DNA from: Albula goreensis
Lineage: Eukaryota; Chordata; Actinopteri; Albuliformes; Albulidae
Direction: 5' to 3'
Length of the DNA stretch: 64,000 bases
Assembly (NCBI GenBank): GCA_022829145.1
Contig: CM040747.1
Location: forward strand, 38,580,052-38,644,051
The notes under the pieces: model-generated
Told to the model about the DNA's origin: nothing
Databases searched by the model: none
What the model saw: the letters and a program-made list of their open reading frames with translations, nothing else
Translations under genes and position numbers: made by a program
Shown: positions 1 to 10,617 of the stretch, piece after piece
How positions within the stretch are numbered: position 1 is the stretch's first letter
Layout: every line of letters begins with the position of its first letter

Positions 1-504
1 AAGGACAGAGTGCCGGCTGGACGGTCCACACACACTCCTACTCTGTACACACACACTCCTTTACCATCATCATCATCACACACTCTGACTCTGCGGTAGG
101 GGGGGGGGCAGGTATGTGTGTTTGATTCTTATTGTGCCTGACAGAGTAACTGTGTTTATAGCAGGACAGACTCCAGGAGTTTTTATTCCATCCAAACAAC
201 AGTCATCAGCCCACTCCTTTCCTGCAGTCATCACCTCTCCTTTCCTGCTGATTCCTTTATATGTCACTGCTATATAACCCTCCCCCTGTTCCCCTCAGGC
301 ACACTCCACTCAGCCTCCCAGTAACAGCGTCCAGACAGACTCTCTCTGCACAAAACCTGGGGCCATAAATCAAATCTCTCTGGATGATCAGGATATGGCT
401 GCTGCTCTCTCTCTGTGTTTGTCACCTTCCTGTTCCCCTCAGACAGAGACAGCTAAAATCTGTTCCCCAGACTGTGTTTGGATCCAGTGTGAGCTGACAG
501 CCAT
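1..504 (-). pseudogene. Locus A B30.2 (PRY-SPRY) exon, frameshifted and cut by window edge
   Basis: The acceptor is at 505-506, and the exon begins with the same PRY opening as locus B (GCQLTLDPNT). Shortly after, near 440-465, the sequence differs from the intact paralogous exon by a net 8-base length change, and the frame runs to a stop. A second frame disruption lies near 180-240, where the YKGISRKG segment leads into an unrelated frame ending in a stop. In the intact family this domain is about 200 residues and is the presumed ligand-binding end. Here the locus A product would end within or before PRY. Sequencing error could explain one indel but is unlikely to explain both. Confidence 0.75.
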
Positions 505-943
505 CTGCAGACCAGAGACATTAATGAGATTAATTATCATTATTATTATTCATCTCATTATGTGTGACTGAGTGTGTGTGAGAGAAAGAGAGAAACAGGG
601 TTGTGTGTGTATGTGTGTGCACCTCTGTGTGAGTGTGTTCATGTGTGTGTTTGGAGTATGTGGGGTTGTTTGTGTGTGTGTTTGTTGTGTGAGTGTGTTC
701 AGGTGTCTAAATCTGGGAGAATGTTTGTAAACACCATCTGCAAACAAACACAAACTGAACTCAATGACCATGAAAACACACACACACAGTGCTGTATGTA
801 TGGACAGACTTCTGTCTGAGTGTGAAAGAGAGAATGGTGAAGAGAGGGACTGAAAAAAAGAGTTGAAAATAGATGTGAAAGAAAGAGGGAGAGAGGGAGG
901 AGAGGAAATGGAGGGAGTGAGTGTTCAGTGCTGACAGACTCAC

Positions 944-990
944 ATTTCCTGGGTCCTGGTTTGTTCCTGCTCTCTCCTCCATGGTCCACA
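944..990 (-). CDS. Locus A pre-B30.2 linker exon (47 bp)
   Basis: This is a short exon between a TTCCTACAG acceptor and a GTGAGT donor. It encodes VDHGGESRNKPGPRK, the linker that precedes PRY-SPRY in fish NLRs. It enters in phase 2 and leaves in phase 1, as its locus B counterpart does (38336-38382, one base-for-base homologue). It is intact itself, but the preceding LRR3 exon of locus A seems to end in another phase, so it may be read out of frame. Confidence 0.7.
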
Positions 991-1028
991 CTGTAGGAAC
1001 AGCAGAACAGACAGTGACTGAGTGACAC

Positions 1029-1513
1029 ACAGTGTGGAAACTCTCTGTACTTACAGCAGTGTGTCTATGAGGTGCAGTGTGGAAACTCTCTGTACTTACA
1101 GCAGTGTGTCTATGAGGTGCAGTGTGGAAACTCTCTGTACTTACAGCAGTGTGTCTATGAGGTGCAGTGTGGAAACTCTCTGTACTTACAGCAGTGTGTC
1201 TATGAGGTGCAGTGTGGAAACTCTCTGTACTTACAGCAGTGTGTCTATGAGGTGTCTATGAGGTGCAGTGTGGAAACTCTCTGAAACTCTCTGTACTTAC
1301 AGCAGTGTGTCTATGAGGTGCAGTGTGGAAACTCTGTACTTACAGCAGTGTGTCTATGAGGTGCAGTGTGGAAACTCTCTGTACTGGAAACTCTCTGTAC
1401 AGCAGTGTGTCTATGAGGTGCAGTGTGGAAACTCTCTGTAACAGCTCTCTGTACTTACAGCAGTGTGTCTATGAGGTGCAGTGTGGAAACTCTCTGTACT
1501 TACTGCAGTGTGG
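1029..1513 (-). repeat. 45-bp minisatellite carrying repeated splice donors (locus A)
   Basis: This is a tandem array of a 45-bp unit, about ten copies, several truncated or rearranged at its upper-coordinate end. On the gene strand each full unit contains the sequence CTGTAAGTACAG, a perfect GTAAGT 5' splice signal. The array starts directly at the end of LRR exon 3, so the real donor is its first unit. The unit length is a multiple of three. In the frame that locus A now has, the array is open; in the locus B frame it would terminate at the first unit. Open reading frames on the plus strand here are repeat artefacts. Confidence 0.9.
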
Positions 1514-1675
1514 AAACTCTCTGGTGTGTCCAGTTTAGCAGCAGAGAGCGCTCTCACTCCTGAGTCTCCTGGGTGATTGTAGCTCAGATCCAGCTCTCTC
1601 AGGTGTGACGGGTTTGAACGCAGAGCTGAAGCCAGAGAATCACAACCTCTCTCTGTGACTCGACAGCCTGACAGC
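1504..1675 (-). CDS. Locus A LRR exon 3 (altered 3' end)
   Basis: The acceptor CTCTCTGCAG lies just above 1675. The translation contains the leucine-rich repeat core [20 protein letters not shown], as in locus B. After the shared AAKLDT the sequence differs from locus B and runs into the 45-bp donor array. The first GTAAGT leaves the exon at 1504 and makes it 172 bp in phase 0, while the next exon needs phase 2. The locus B exon is 162 bp and keeps phase 2. Using this donor shifts the linker and B30.2 out of frame. Downstream donors in the array stay in the same wrong phase where I checked. Confidence 0.65.
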
Positions 1676-2059
1676 CTGCAGAGAGAAGGAGACCAGCTCT
1701 GGACAAACACACCTTACAGAATCTGAATACAAAATAACAGGTCTGTGGAATTAGTTGTATACATCTTATTATCATTATTTTAATGAGTGGGACTGACTCA
1801 TTTACTTCTTTGTTTTCTATAATTGAAGGTATGTAATTAATATTGTAATACTGAATGGATAATTTTCAAAAGTAACAATTCAGTATTTTATTCCCTTATG
1901 AACACTGAAATTGCTGTTGGAAAAACACACATTTTAACATCACAGATTGACTGTGCAAAGTGAACAGAAAGCTTTAGCCTGAGTCATTATTAATATTAGT
2001 GGGATATTTAGTCACATTTGAGCCCTTCATGAAAGAGGGGGTTTGTGTTTGTTACTCAC

Positions 2060-2233
2060 CCCAGTCTCTGCAGTTTACAGAGTGGGTCCTCCAGTCCAGC
2101 AGAGAGCGCTCTCACTCCTGAATCCTGCAGCTCATTGTCTCTGAGCTCCAGATCTCTCAGCTCTGAGTGGGGAGAACGCAGGACTGAGGCCAGATCATCA
2201 CAGCAGCCCTCTGTGAGATTACAGCAACCCAGC
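2060..2233 (-). CDS. Locus A LRR exon 2
   Basis: This is a 174-bp exon with phase 2 on both sides, acceptor CTCTCCACAG and donor GTGAGT. It encodes one ribonuclease-inhibitor-type repeat pair: [18 protein letters not shown], then [19 protein letters not shown]. Length and phase match the locus B exon 39342-39515, with only a few substitutions. Its acceptor is the first unit of a tandem array that repeats the acceptor and the first bases of the exon. It is in frame with LRR exon 1. Confidence 0.85.
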
Positions 2234-2382
2234 CTGTGGAGAGAACACACACACACTATAAATATACACCAACCCAGCCTGGGGAGAGAAGACACACACA
2301 CTATAAATATACACCAACCCAGCCTGTGGAGAGAACACACACACACACACTATAAATATAAACCAACCCAGCCTGTGGAGAG

Positions 2383-2472
<90 letters not shown>

Positions 2473-2994
2473 AAATACACACTGTTGGGATATAGTTTTT
2501 GAGAGCAGCACAGTGTTGAGAATGTGTATTAGAATTACAAAGGGATGTTGCAGCATCCAACCAAGGCCAAATGGCGCCTCCTGTTAATGACCTGTTATCT
2601 GCCGTCTGTAGAATGGAGGGTTCCCCATTACCATATATGAGCCATCACATGCTAATGTAATTCCCTTAAACTGTATAAATATTGACCACACAATGTAATC
2701 TTTGAACATTTTGCTCCATGCTTGTGTTCCCGTGGCCGGCTGTGTAAGTAAAGTATCTGTCTTCAACTGCAAACATGGGATCCGTCTCTTCATTAACAAC
2801 ATGGCTGTTTTACTCATGTTGAGAATTTTCTTATTTACTAACAAATGTATTTAGAAAACAAATGTGCACTGAACAACAGCAACCCAGCCTGTGGAGAGAA
2901 CATTCACACACACTGTAGACATATACCATCCCAGCCTGTGGAGAGAACATTCACACACACTGTAGATATACACCATCCCAGCCTATGGAGAGAA

Positions 2995-3067
<73 letters not shown>
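2221..3067 (-). repeat. Tandem array duplicating the LRR2 splice acceptor, with (CA)n tracts (locus A)
   Basis: Units of roughly 45-50 bp start near 2230, 2275, 2320 and 2368, and again near 2885, 2932 and 2980. On the gene strand each carries a pyrimidine tract ending in CTCTCCACAG (or a one-base variant) followed by GCTGGGTTG, the first bases of LRR exon 2. Long CA dinucleotide runs occupy 2384-2471 and 2998-3067. The array is split by a unique segment at about 2478-2878. Confidence 0.85.
2478..2845. mobile_element. LTR-like insertion inside the LRR2 acceptor array (locus A)
   Basis: A unique block interrupts the tandem array. It begins TGTTGGG and ends CTAACA, contains a TATA-like stretch (TGTATAAATATTG) and resembles a small solo LTR in layout. 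The same block is in locus B at about 39747-40109, so it predates the duplication. I could not find a clear target-site duplication, so the LTR identity is tentative. Immediately beyond it, about 28 bases match the reverse-transcriptase part of the LINE near 51310. Confidence 0.35.
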
Positions 3068-3069
<2 letters not shown>

Positions 3070-4200
3070 ACACAAGTCATCTACATGCACTCAGATTTGC
3101 TTTCATACACATATTCATATTTCATATGTAATGAAGCCTTTGTATTTATAACTGGTTGTCTGTGTTGTTTTCACTTAAACATTGACTGTAGCCACTCTAT
3201 TCATAGAACAAAGCCTTCAAAAACTGGTTAGATCCCCAATACTAATTATCAATAATTGTATTGTTAAAAGGGTGTGGTAATTCCTATTGTTTTGCTATTA
3301 TTATGGTAATATTAATACGTTTATGGCTTAAGTCATTTTATGAGATTGATTACTTTTAATTGGTGCCTTGTGCTGGGACTGTTAAGATGAACATATTGTG
3401 TTATCTGTTTGTTCTTGCACTGCATACACTTCACCTGCATTTAACTGGAGCCTTTGTGAGGAACAGCATTATCCTCATATTTTCTGCTTCCCATGTGCTG
3501 AATAGCACATTTACTCTTCATTTTGTGGTGCCCTCATGTGTGAGGATAGATTTTGGCATATTCAATGTTTTGTGATAATATAATTTGTGGCTGTATTTAA
3601 TGTTTTTTTAGAAAGAAAAATGCTATTCAATTTTGGAAAACAGGCAGAGAGTGGGGCCCCTGGAGAAGAAGGAGGGAGTGAGGCTCCTGACAAAACAGAT
3701 AATGGGGCCCCTATCCAAGCAGCTTCGAACTTAAATCATTGCACTTCCCACATTGACCACTAGATGGTGCACATGTTCTCAAACACCACTGTCTACTGCA
3801 GTTGAATCCAGTAACAGCAAGCAAAGCTCACACTGTGGTTGTGAATTCCCTTTGGTAACACATTGACAATTCCACACAAACTTGAAGAAAAGCATTGTTA
3901 TTCATTATTGGTATTATTAATCACCCTTAATCATTCAAATCACTATAAGAGACAGCTTTAATTGATTATGAACAATCATTATTATCTGTAAATCATGAAA
4001 ATAATTGTCCATTTGGTAATTTTACTGGCATACCAACATCTTCAGTATCTCTGAAATTTAATGGCATTATTAAATTGCCCTTAACCTAATTTGAACTGAA
4101 TAATACACAGTCATGCTCTGTCTTGCCTCTCTCAAGGCAAGCCAGCCTTGCCCTCCTTTGCAAATGAGTAACTAGGGAGTGAGATTGTAAACCTGAAAGC
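3068..4200. other. Intron sequence without recognised gene (locus A)
   Basis: This is AT-rich intronic DNA, closely matched by locus B 40230-41370. No exon, RNA gene or complete transposon was recognised. Short open frames here lack supporting features. Confidence 0.6.
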
Positions 4201-4265
4201 TCAAAACAAACATCCTCCAAGATCTACAAACCTTTAGCAAAAAAGCTCTGCAGTACCTGGATGAT

Positions 4266-4667
4266 TTGCATTCTGCCAAATCAGATCTCTGCTCCTACAG
4301 AGAGGAATTTTTCCATCTTAAAAGTGAACGCTCTGCAGTACTGCAGTCACATGACGCCCCTTCTTTTCTTTCAGTGGTTAACGTCTCATCCCCACTCACC
4401 TCAATTCTGCAAGGAGCCACATATAACCAGGTGCACAGAAACACTTTGCATTCTGATCTGGGTCCAATATCTGGTCTAGCCGACCTCAGGTCCCACTCTA
4501 ATTCACTAAGCAGTGTTTCAGTGGAAACCACATCAGACTATGTGCTGATATCTCACTCTTCACACAGTGAAAAGGGGAAAGGGGGGTCTACTTGTGACTC
4601 AGGCTGCTCTGAGCATCATTCTTCTACTTCCTCTGACCAAAACCTTTCAGTCTATTCAGGTCTTTAA
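4266..4667 (+). other. Unrecognised open frame shared by both paralogous introns (locus A copy)
   Basis: This open frame of about 133 codons, antisense to the NLR gene, continues open upstream of any ATG and ends at the same stop as in locus B (41435-41836). The product is Ser/His/Thr-rich toward its end (for example SDYVLISHSSHSEKG), and the start has a weakly helical KKALQYLDDLHS stretch. Several amino-acid changes but no frameshift separate the copies. I do not recognise the family. It may be a decayed retrocopy or part of a transposon, or an intronic frame kept open by chance since a recent duplication. Confidence 0.25.
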
Positions 4668-4679
4668 TCCTGCACCCTT

Positions 4680-6890
4680 CCAAAGGGGGGACCAGAAGAT
4701 CTCAGCACGAATCTTCTGACAATCGTATGATTTATCCCCCTCCACACAGGGAACACAAACTGTGTTTCACTGCAGTTACCTCTCACTAGGGATGGGTATC
4801 ATTAAGATCTTATTGATACCTTACTGATGCTGTTGAACAGTTTGAGACAATATTGACACCATCATCAATACTTTTTATAATTTAGAGGGGAAAAAACACA
4901 ACTCTTCAGAACAGAACTGCCATTGATTTTATTGCCTATACTAATGGGACATGTAAAAAATTCAGCGCCAATCACACTGCATTTTTTTGAAATAAAATCG
5001 TAACCATCTGTGTGCCAATCATGATTAGTTTTGTAAAAATTTAAGGTGAAATCTGACTGGCTCACCGTCACACTGACCTATGCAACTACATGCCAGAGGA
5101 GGAAAATGCCTTCAGCTCATTTGTTCACCCTGAAGTGCATTCACTATGACACAGAAACAGTAGAAAGTCTGGCCTCATTTTACAAAAACACAGCATCAAA
5201 AATTACCACAAAACATAAAACACAGGCAAGACTGGAAATAAAAAAAACTAAAAAAAAACGTCTTCCACAGCATGGAGTAGACATGATGCACGAGAACTGC
5301 ATCATTGTCAGTTGCAAAAAAATAATATATGTTGCTACATTATGTCTAAATACAGGATCACTCTCTTCTCTCTTTGTTCAACTCCACCTTACCAAAGGGG
5401 GCTGCATGAGTCATTTTTACTCAACTTGGTTTGCCTGTAACAACAGCAACCATTTCTCTGTAAACATTAGTTTATTAAGCCATTTAATCAGATATATTAA
5501 TGGTAATTTAGTCAGTTACTGTAGACTGTTAAACCCAGCCCAATCAGGCAACCACAGCTACAGGATGATCTTTGCAGGTGCATTGGGCACATCCCTAGAG
5601 TGCTGCCCCATTCTTACATTTTTCACAACACCTCCTCATTGTGAGTAGCTGCTCACTGACCCAGTGTCATGTAAGTCAGTAATTAGCTGGACTTCAGGAA
5701 GTACCACTAATGTAAGACTGTTAACATATATCTCCTGGTTAGGATATCACACAAACTAGGATGGACTGTAGAAATGAGATCATTATGTCTTCATTTCCAT
5801 TTCTTGATACAGTCACCAGGATAAACAGTCTCTGTCAGAACAGCACAAGGGTACCTGGGGGTAACAGCCAGGAATCACCCTTCCACAGCAGCTCCTGTCT
5901 GAAGGGACTAAACAGTCCAGTCCAGTCTGGGCCAGACCAGACCTCAAACTGTAGTCAAAAGTTCATCTGATCCATAGGGCACCCCCTCACACTTCTCATG
6001 ACTGGATCACTGACAACTCATACTCTACCTCACTAACACTCCTGACCACTTTAAGCATAAACCTCCCAGGTGCTGCTGTTTTCTTATGTTCCATTATGTT
6101 TTATTGATTGAGTTTGTCAGTAAATATGAGTGTACCTTAATAGTCAGTCCTTGACTGTTAGTAGTGTTCTCTTTTGATATGTTATTCATGATTGGTTAAA
6201 TGTTACACATAACTGCCCAGATGTCTACAGCTGTGTATGAACTGCCCAGATTTGCCAAACTGTCATAACCTGTCAAATGAACTTGAGGACCTGAGGAATG
6301 TTGAATGACTTTTGCCAATGTGTTCAGCCTCTCTGATGTGACAAAGAAAACTTCCATTGATATAAAACTCAAAGGCAAAGAATAACATTTGTTCTGAATG
6401 GAGGGTGAATCACAGAAAGATGAGCTCCAGATAAAAAACATCTTGAGAATGGATTAAATGAAATAAAGTACAAATTAAACACAAATACAAAACTAATATG
6501 ACATACTTATTGACAATGCGTAGGTTCAGTTATTTATAAGATCATTTTTATTCTTTTGTTTACATTTAAATAAGCAAATGGAAATTCTTTGGAAATGCTG
6601 AGCTAAATCACCAACAGTAAAGGGACAGGAATAGAGGAGAAAAGAGAAAGGATTACAACAACAAAAATAACAAATGGACAAGAAAGGACAGAAAGGATTG
6701 AAAATAAGAGGACAAATTCACACACAACAAGAAAAAGGAATTTGGACATTTATTAAAAAAGGGAACACAAAAAGAAAACAGAAGAAAGGTAAGCCTTTAC
6801 AAATTTAAAGGGATAAAATAAGAAAGACAAACCACTATTATAAAAAAGGACAAAAGATAGAGGACAAAATAAAACTGAAGGGGAAAAAAC
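4680..6890. other. Intron sequence without recognised gene (locus A)
   Basis: No exon or complete transposon was recognised. It is collinear with 41840-45108 and 47170-47400 in locus B. The 5761-6060 stretch is nearly identical to 44556-44850. Locus B carries a hAT remnant and a Tc1-containing block at places where this copy is uninterrupted (near 5540 and 6310), so this copy shows the empty sites. Confidence 0.6.
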
Positions 6891-7634
6891 AACATTACAT
6901 CACTGAATTAAAGTGTGTAGCATTACCATTAGCCACCTAGCTGTGTGTCCCAACTGTAAAAAGTGACACTTAAAATTGACAGTTGGAAAGCAGCTTGATT
7001 GACAGGCCAGCTCAGCACAGGCTTGTAAAAAAAACAGGCCACAAGTAACAATTTAGGCCGAACAGAGAGTGCTGCAGCAGGCAGGGCAGAACTCCTTCAA
7101 GATTATCTACCCAGAGAGTACCAGGAGTGCTAAAGCCAGGAAATTACTCAAAAACAAAATCATAGAAGACATAGAAGAGACACTAATTGTTGACTACGCG
7201 AAAACAGAAGGCAAACAAATGATTACAAATTGAATTTCCAATGCTACAAAGACAGAAACCTGGCATTCCACAACATGCAAGGAATTCAAAAACATGAAAA
7301 AAATGGGATTTCCAAAGGAAGACAGCTTATAACAGGTGAAGAGGAGGACTCAGACCGTTATCTGCCTACCAGTAAAATGTATCACAATGCTACTGTCCTA
7401 ATACAAGGGAATGAAAAAAATCCTTTTTGATCTGGAAAAAAGATTCCCCAAATGAAAAGAAAAGGTTAGAATCACAGCTCCTCCAGATAAAACGATAACA
7501 TATGATCTTCCAAGCCTGTTGGTCCCCAGCACCCCAGACACAGGTCCAGCCAGCAGAGTACTGACTCCCCCCAGCCCTCCTGCTCCCCCAGACCCACACA
7601 CGGCCTGCTGCAGCTGAGAGAGAGCCTGTCCCTG

Positions 7635-8369
7635 ATGGAGCTGGAGTTTACGCAATTCAGGGAGAGCAGCAGGACCAGCGCGACAGAGCAAGGCCAGACA
7701 GAGCAGCTGAAAGAGGAGCTCCACCAGCTCAGACAGGAGCACACGGCTGCACTGAGACAGCTGCAGGAGGAGGTGAGCTCACTGAAGGAGGAAAACAAGC
7801 AGCTACACAGGGAGTTAGCCAGGACCAGAGAGGAAACACAACAGAATGCCCCTCCTCAAGACCTGGACGTGAAACAAGCAGAGCCCAGAATACAGCAAGC
7901 CCTGGCACCACCCACGGCTTCACAAGGCCCTACAACCCCCTCATACATAACACCCCCCTCCCCTAAAACAGTCATGCCCACCCCCTCCCCCAGACAGGCT
8001 GCACCCACCCCCCTCCCCAGAAAGACCACACCCATTCCTATCCCCATATCTAAACAAGCTACACGCACCCCCTCACCCACCTCCAGGAAAAACAGACCAG
8101 TTCCTTCCCCAAGACACATCACTCACATGATACCCCTAATCACACTACACCCTCCAATCACACTACACCCCCTAATCACACTACACCCCCAATCACACGA
8201 CACCCCCAATCACACGACACCCTCTAATCACACTACACCCTCCAATTACACTACACCCTCTAATCACACTACACCCTCCAATTACACTACACCCCCTAAT
8301 CACACTACACCCTCCAATTACACTACACCCCTAATCACACTACACCCTCCAATTACACTACACCCCTAA
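7635..8369 (+). pseudogene. LINE ORF1 coiled-coil region running into TP-rich repeats
   Basis: Residues about 1-70 are a strong coiled coil (TEQLKEELHQLRQEHTAALR and a following KEENKQLHREL), as expected for ORF1 proteins that trimerise and bind RNA. A Pro/Thr/Ser-rich linker follows, then a hexapeptide repeat of NHTTPS type encoded by the 18-bp minisatellite until the frame breaks. The N-terminal part of ORF1 (upstream, near 7060) is separated by stops. The locus B copy is at 48022-48567. Confidence 0.75.
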
Positions 8370-9415
8370 TCAAACTATACCCTCCAATTACACTACACCC
8401 CCTAATCACACTACACCCCCCAATCACACTACACCACCTAATCACACTACACCCTCCAATCACTCTACACCCCTTAATCACACTACACCCTCCAATCACA
8501 CTACACCCCTAATCACACTACACCCTCCAATCACACTACACCCCCAATCACACTACACCCTCCAATCACTCTACACCCCTTAATCACACTACACCCTCCA
8601 ATCACACTACACCCCCTAATCACACTACACCCTCCAATCACACTACACCCCCTAATCACACTACACCCTCCAATCACACTACACCCCCTAATCACACTAC
8701 ACCTCCAATCACACTACACCCCTAATCACACTACACCCTCCAATTACACTACACCCCCAATCACACTACACCACCTAATCACACTACACCCTCCAATCAC
8801 ACTACACCACCTAATCACACTACACCTTCCAATAACATTACACCCCCTAATAACACTACACCATCCAATCACACTCCACCCCCTAAAGACACTACACCCT
8901 CCAATCACACTACACCCTCCAATCACACTACACCCCTAATAACACTACACCATCCAATCACACTCCACCCCCTAAAGACACTACACCCCCAAATCACACT
9001 ACACCCTCCAATTACACTACACCCCTAATCACACTACACCCTCCAATTACACTACACCCCTAATCAAACTACACCCTCCAATTACACTACATCCCCTAAT
9101 CACACTACACCCCCAATCACACTACACCACCTAATCACACTACACCCTCCAATCACTCTACACCCCTTAATCACACTACACCCTCCAATCACACTACACC
9201 CCCAAATCACGCTACACCCTCCAATCACACTACACCACCTAATCACACTACACCCTCCAATCACCCTACACCACCTAATCACACTACACCTTCCAATAAC
9301 ATTACACCCCCTAATAACACTACACCATCCAATCACACTACACCCCCTAATCACACTACACCCTCCAATCATGCTACACCCCTAATCACACTCCACCCTC
9401 CAATCACGTGGCACT
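8130..9415 (+). repeat. 18-bp minisatellite inside LINE ORF1 (copy 1)
   Basis: About 70 copies of an 18-bp unit close to AATCACACTACACCCTCC, with variants of 17-19 bp. The basic unit encodes Asn-His-Thr-Thr-Pro-Ser/Pro. It joins the coiled-coil and SGNH parts of ORF1. Length drift of single bases breaks the reading frame repeatedly. A shorter version is in copy 2 (48640-49685). Confidence 0.9.
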
Positions 9416-9950
9416 ACCCAAACACACTGCCCACCCCAGACACACAGTGGCCCCATCCACAGACACTGCCTTCCTGACCGACTCCAACCTGAAGCATGTG
9501 GATATGAGACGCATGTTCCCAGAAAGGAGGGTGTGTAAGCTGTGGTGCCCCACGACTAAGTCTGCCCTACAGCAGCTCTCAGACAGCATCCTGGGAAACC
9601 CTGGCACCATCATCATCCACACCGGGACCAATGACCTGGCCTCTCAGTGGGAGGGGGTGGCTGCCTCTGTGATCAGAGTGGCTGAGAGAGCCACACAGCG
9701 CTTCCCCAGGGCAAAGATTATTATCTCCACCCTTCTGCCCCGTGCTGACGTGTCACAGCACACCATAAACAGCATCAACAGCCAGCTGAGCAGGGGCTGC
9801 TCACAGCTGGCTAACGTACACCTCGTCCACCACCCCAACCTGAACGCTCAACATCTATGTGACCAGGTACACTGAAATGAGCAGGGGGTCAAAATATTTG
9901 CCAAGTACCTGAGAGACACCGCCTTGGGCCGACAGCCAGCCAGCCCCAGC
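9408..9950 (+). pseudogene. LINE ORF1 SGNH-hydrolase/esterase-like domain with internal stop
   Basis: The frame shows the conserved blocks of SGNH hydrolases: TDSNLKHVD (block I, with Thr in place of the usual Gly), HTGTNDL (block III, G-x-N-D) and DQVH before EQGVKIFAKYL (block V, D-x-x-H). Such esterase-like domains are known in ORF1 proteins of some fish LINEs. A TGA codon at about 9873 falls directly after the block V histidine, so the copy is interrupted there, although the frame remains coding-like for about 20 codons beyond. The locus B LINE copy has lost this domain. Confidence 0.7.
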
Positions 9951-10059
9951 CCCATACCCAAGCACAGCCGTCATGGGACACAGAGGATTCATGTGCCCAG
10001 GAGGACTGGCCCTACACAGCACCAGGGAGAGGCAGGATGCCCAGGAGCCTGGACTCAGC

Positions 10060-10617
10060 CCTGCAGCCCAGCACACACAGCCTGGACCAGGGCCCAGCAC
10101 ACACAGCCTGGACTCAGCTATGCTGCAGCCCAGCACACACAGCCTGGACTCCAACTATGCTGCAGCCCAGCAAATACAGCCTGGAAATCAGCTATGCTGC
10201 AGCCCAGCACACACAGCCTGGACTCAGCTAATTTTTGTGCCTGGACTCAGCTAGCGAAGCACAGCACACACAGCCTGGACTCAGCTATGCTGCAGCCCAG
10301 CACACACAGCCTGAACTCAGCTTGCTGCAGCCCAGCACACACAGCCTGGACTCAGCTATGCTGCAGCCCAGCAAACACAGCCTGGACTCAGCTATGCAGC
10401 CCAGCACACACAGCCTGGACTCAGCTTGGATTCAGCCCAGCACACACAGCCTGGACTCAGCTATGCTGCAGCCCAGCACACACAGCCTGGACTCAGCTAT
10501 GCTGCAGCCCAGCACACACAGCCTGGACTCAGCTATGCTGCAGCCCAGCACACACAGCCTGGACTCAGCTATGCTGCAGCCCAGCACACACAGCCTGGAC
10601 TCAGCTATGCTGCAGCC
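10060..10617 (+). repeat. 36-bp minisatellite in the LINE (copy 1)
   Basis: About fourteen copies of a 36-bp unit that reads AQHTQPGLSYAA in one frame. It follows the SGNH-like segment and precedes the endonuclease start, so it sits at the ORF1-ORF2 boundary. It is absent from the locus B LINE copy, where the region between the 18-bp array and the endonuclease is deleted. Several reading frames cross it without a stop, purely because the unit is a multiple of three. Confidence 0.9.

Noticed and set aside
574-1030. Open frames rich in Cys/Val/His near the B30.2 and linker exons of locus A
   Set aside because: They come from GT/CA-rich intron DNA; only the 47-bp linker exon has splice signals and family similarity.
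1022-1538. Plus-strand 15-residue repeat proteins over the 45-bp array (also 38414-38779)
   Set aside because: They are translations of a tandem repeat whose unit is a multiple of three; the real signal is the splice donor on the other strand.
2045-2587. Plus-strand His/Thr-rich frame over the CA tracts
   Set aside because: Dinucleotide repeat artefact, antisense to LRR exon 2.
8130-9415. CRISPR-like array
   Set aside because: The units are contiguous with no spacers and lie inside a LINE in an animal genome; it is a minisatellite.
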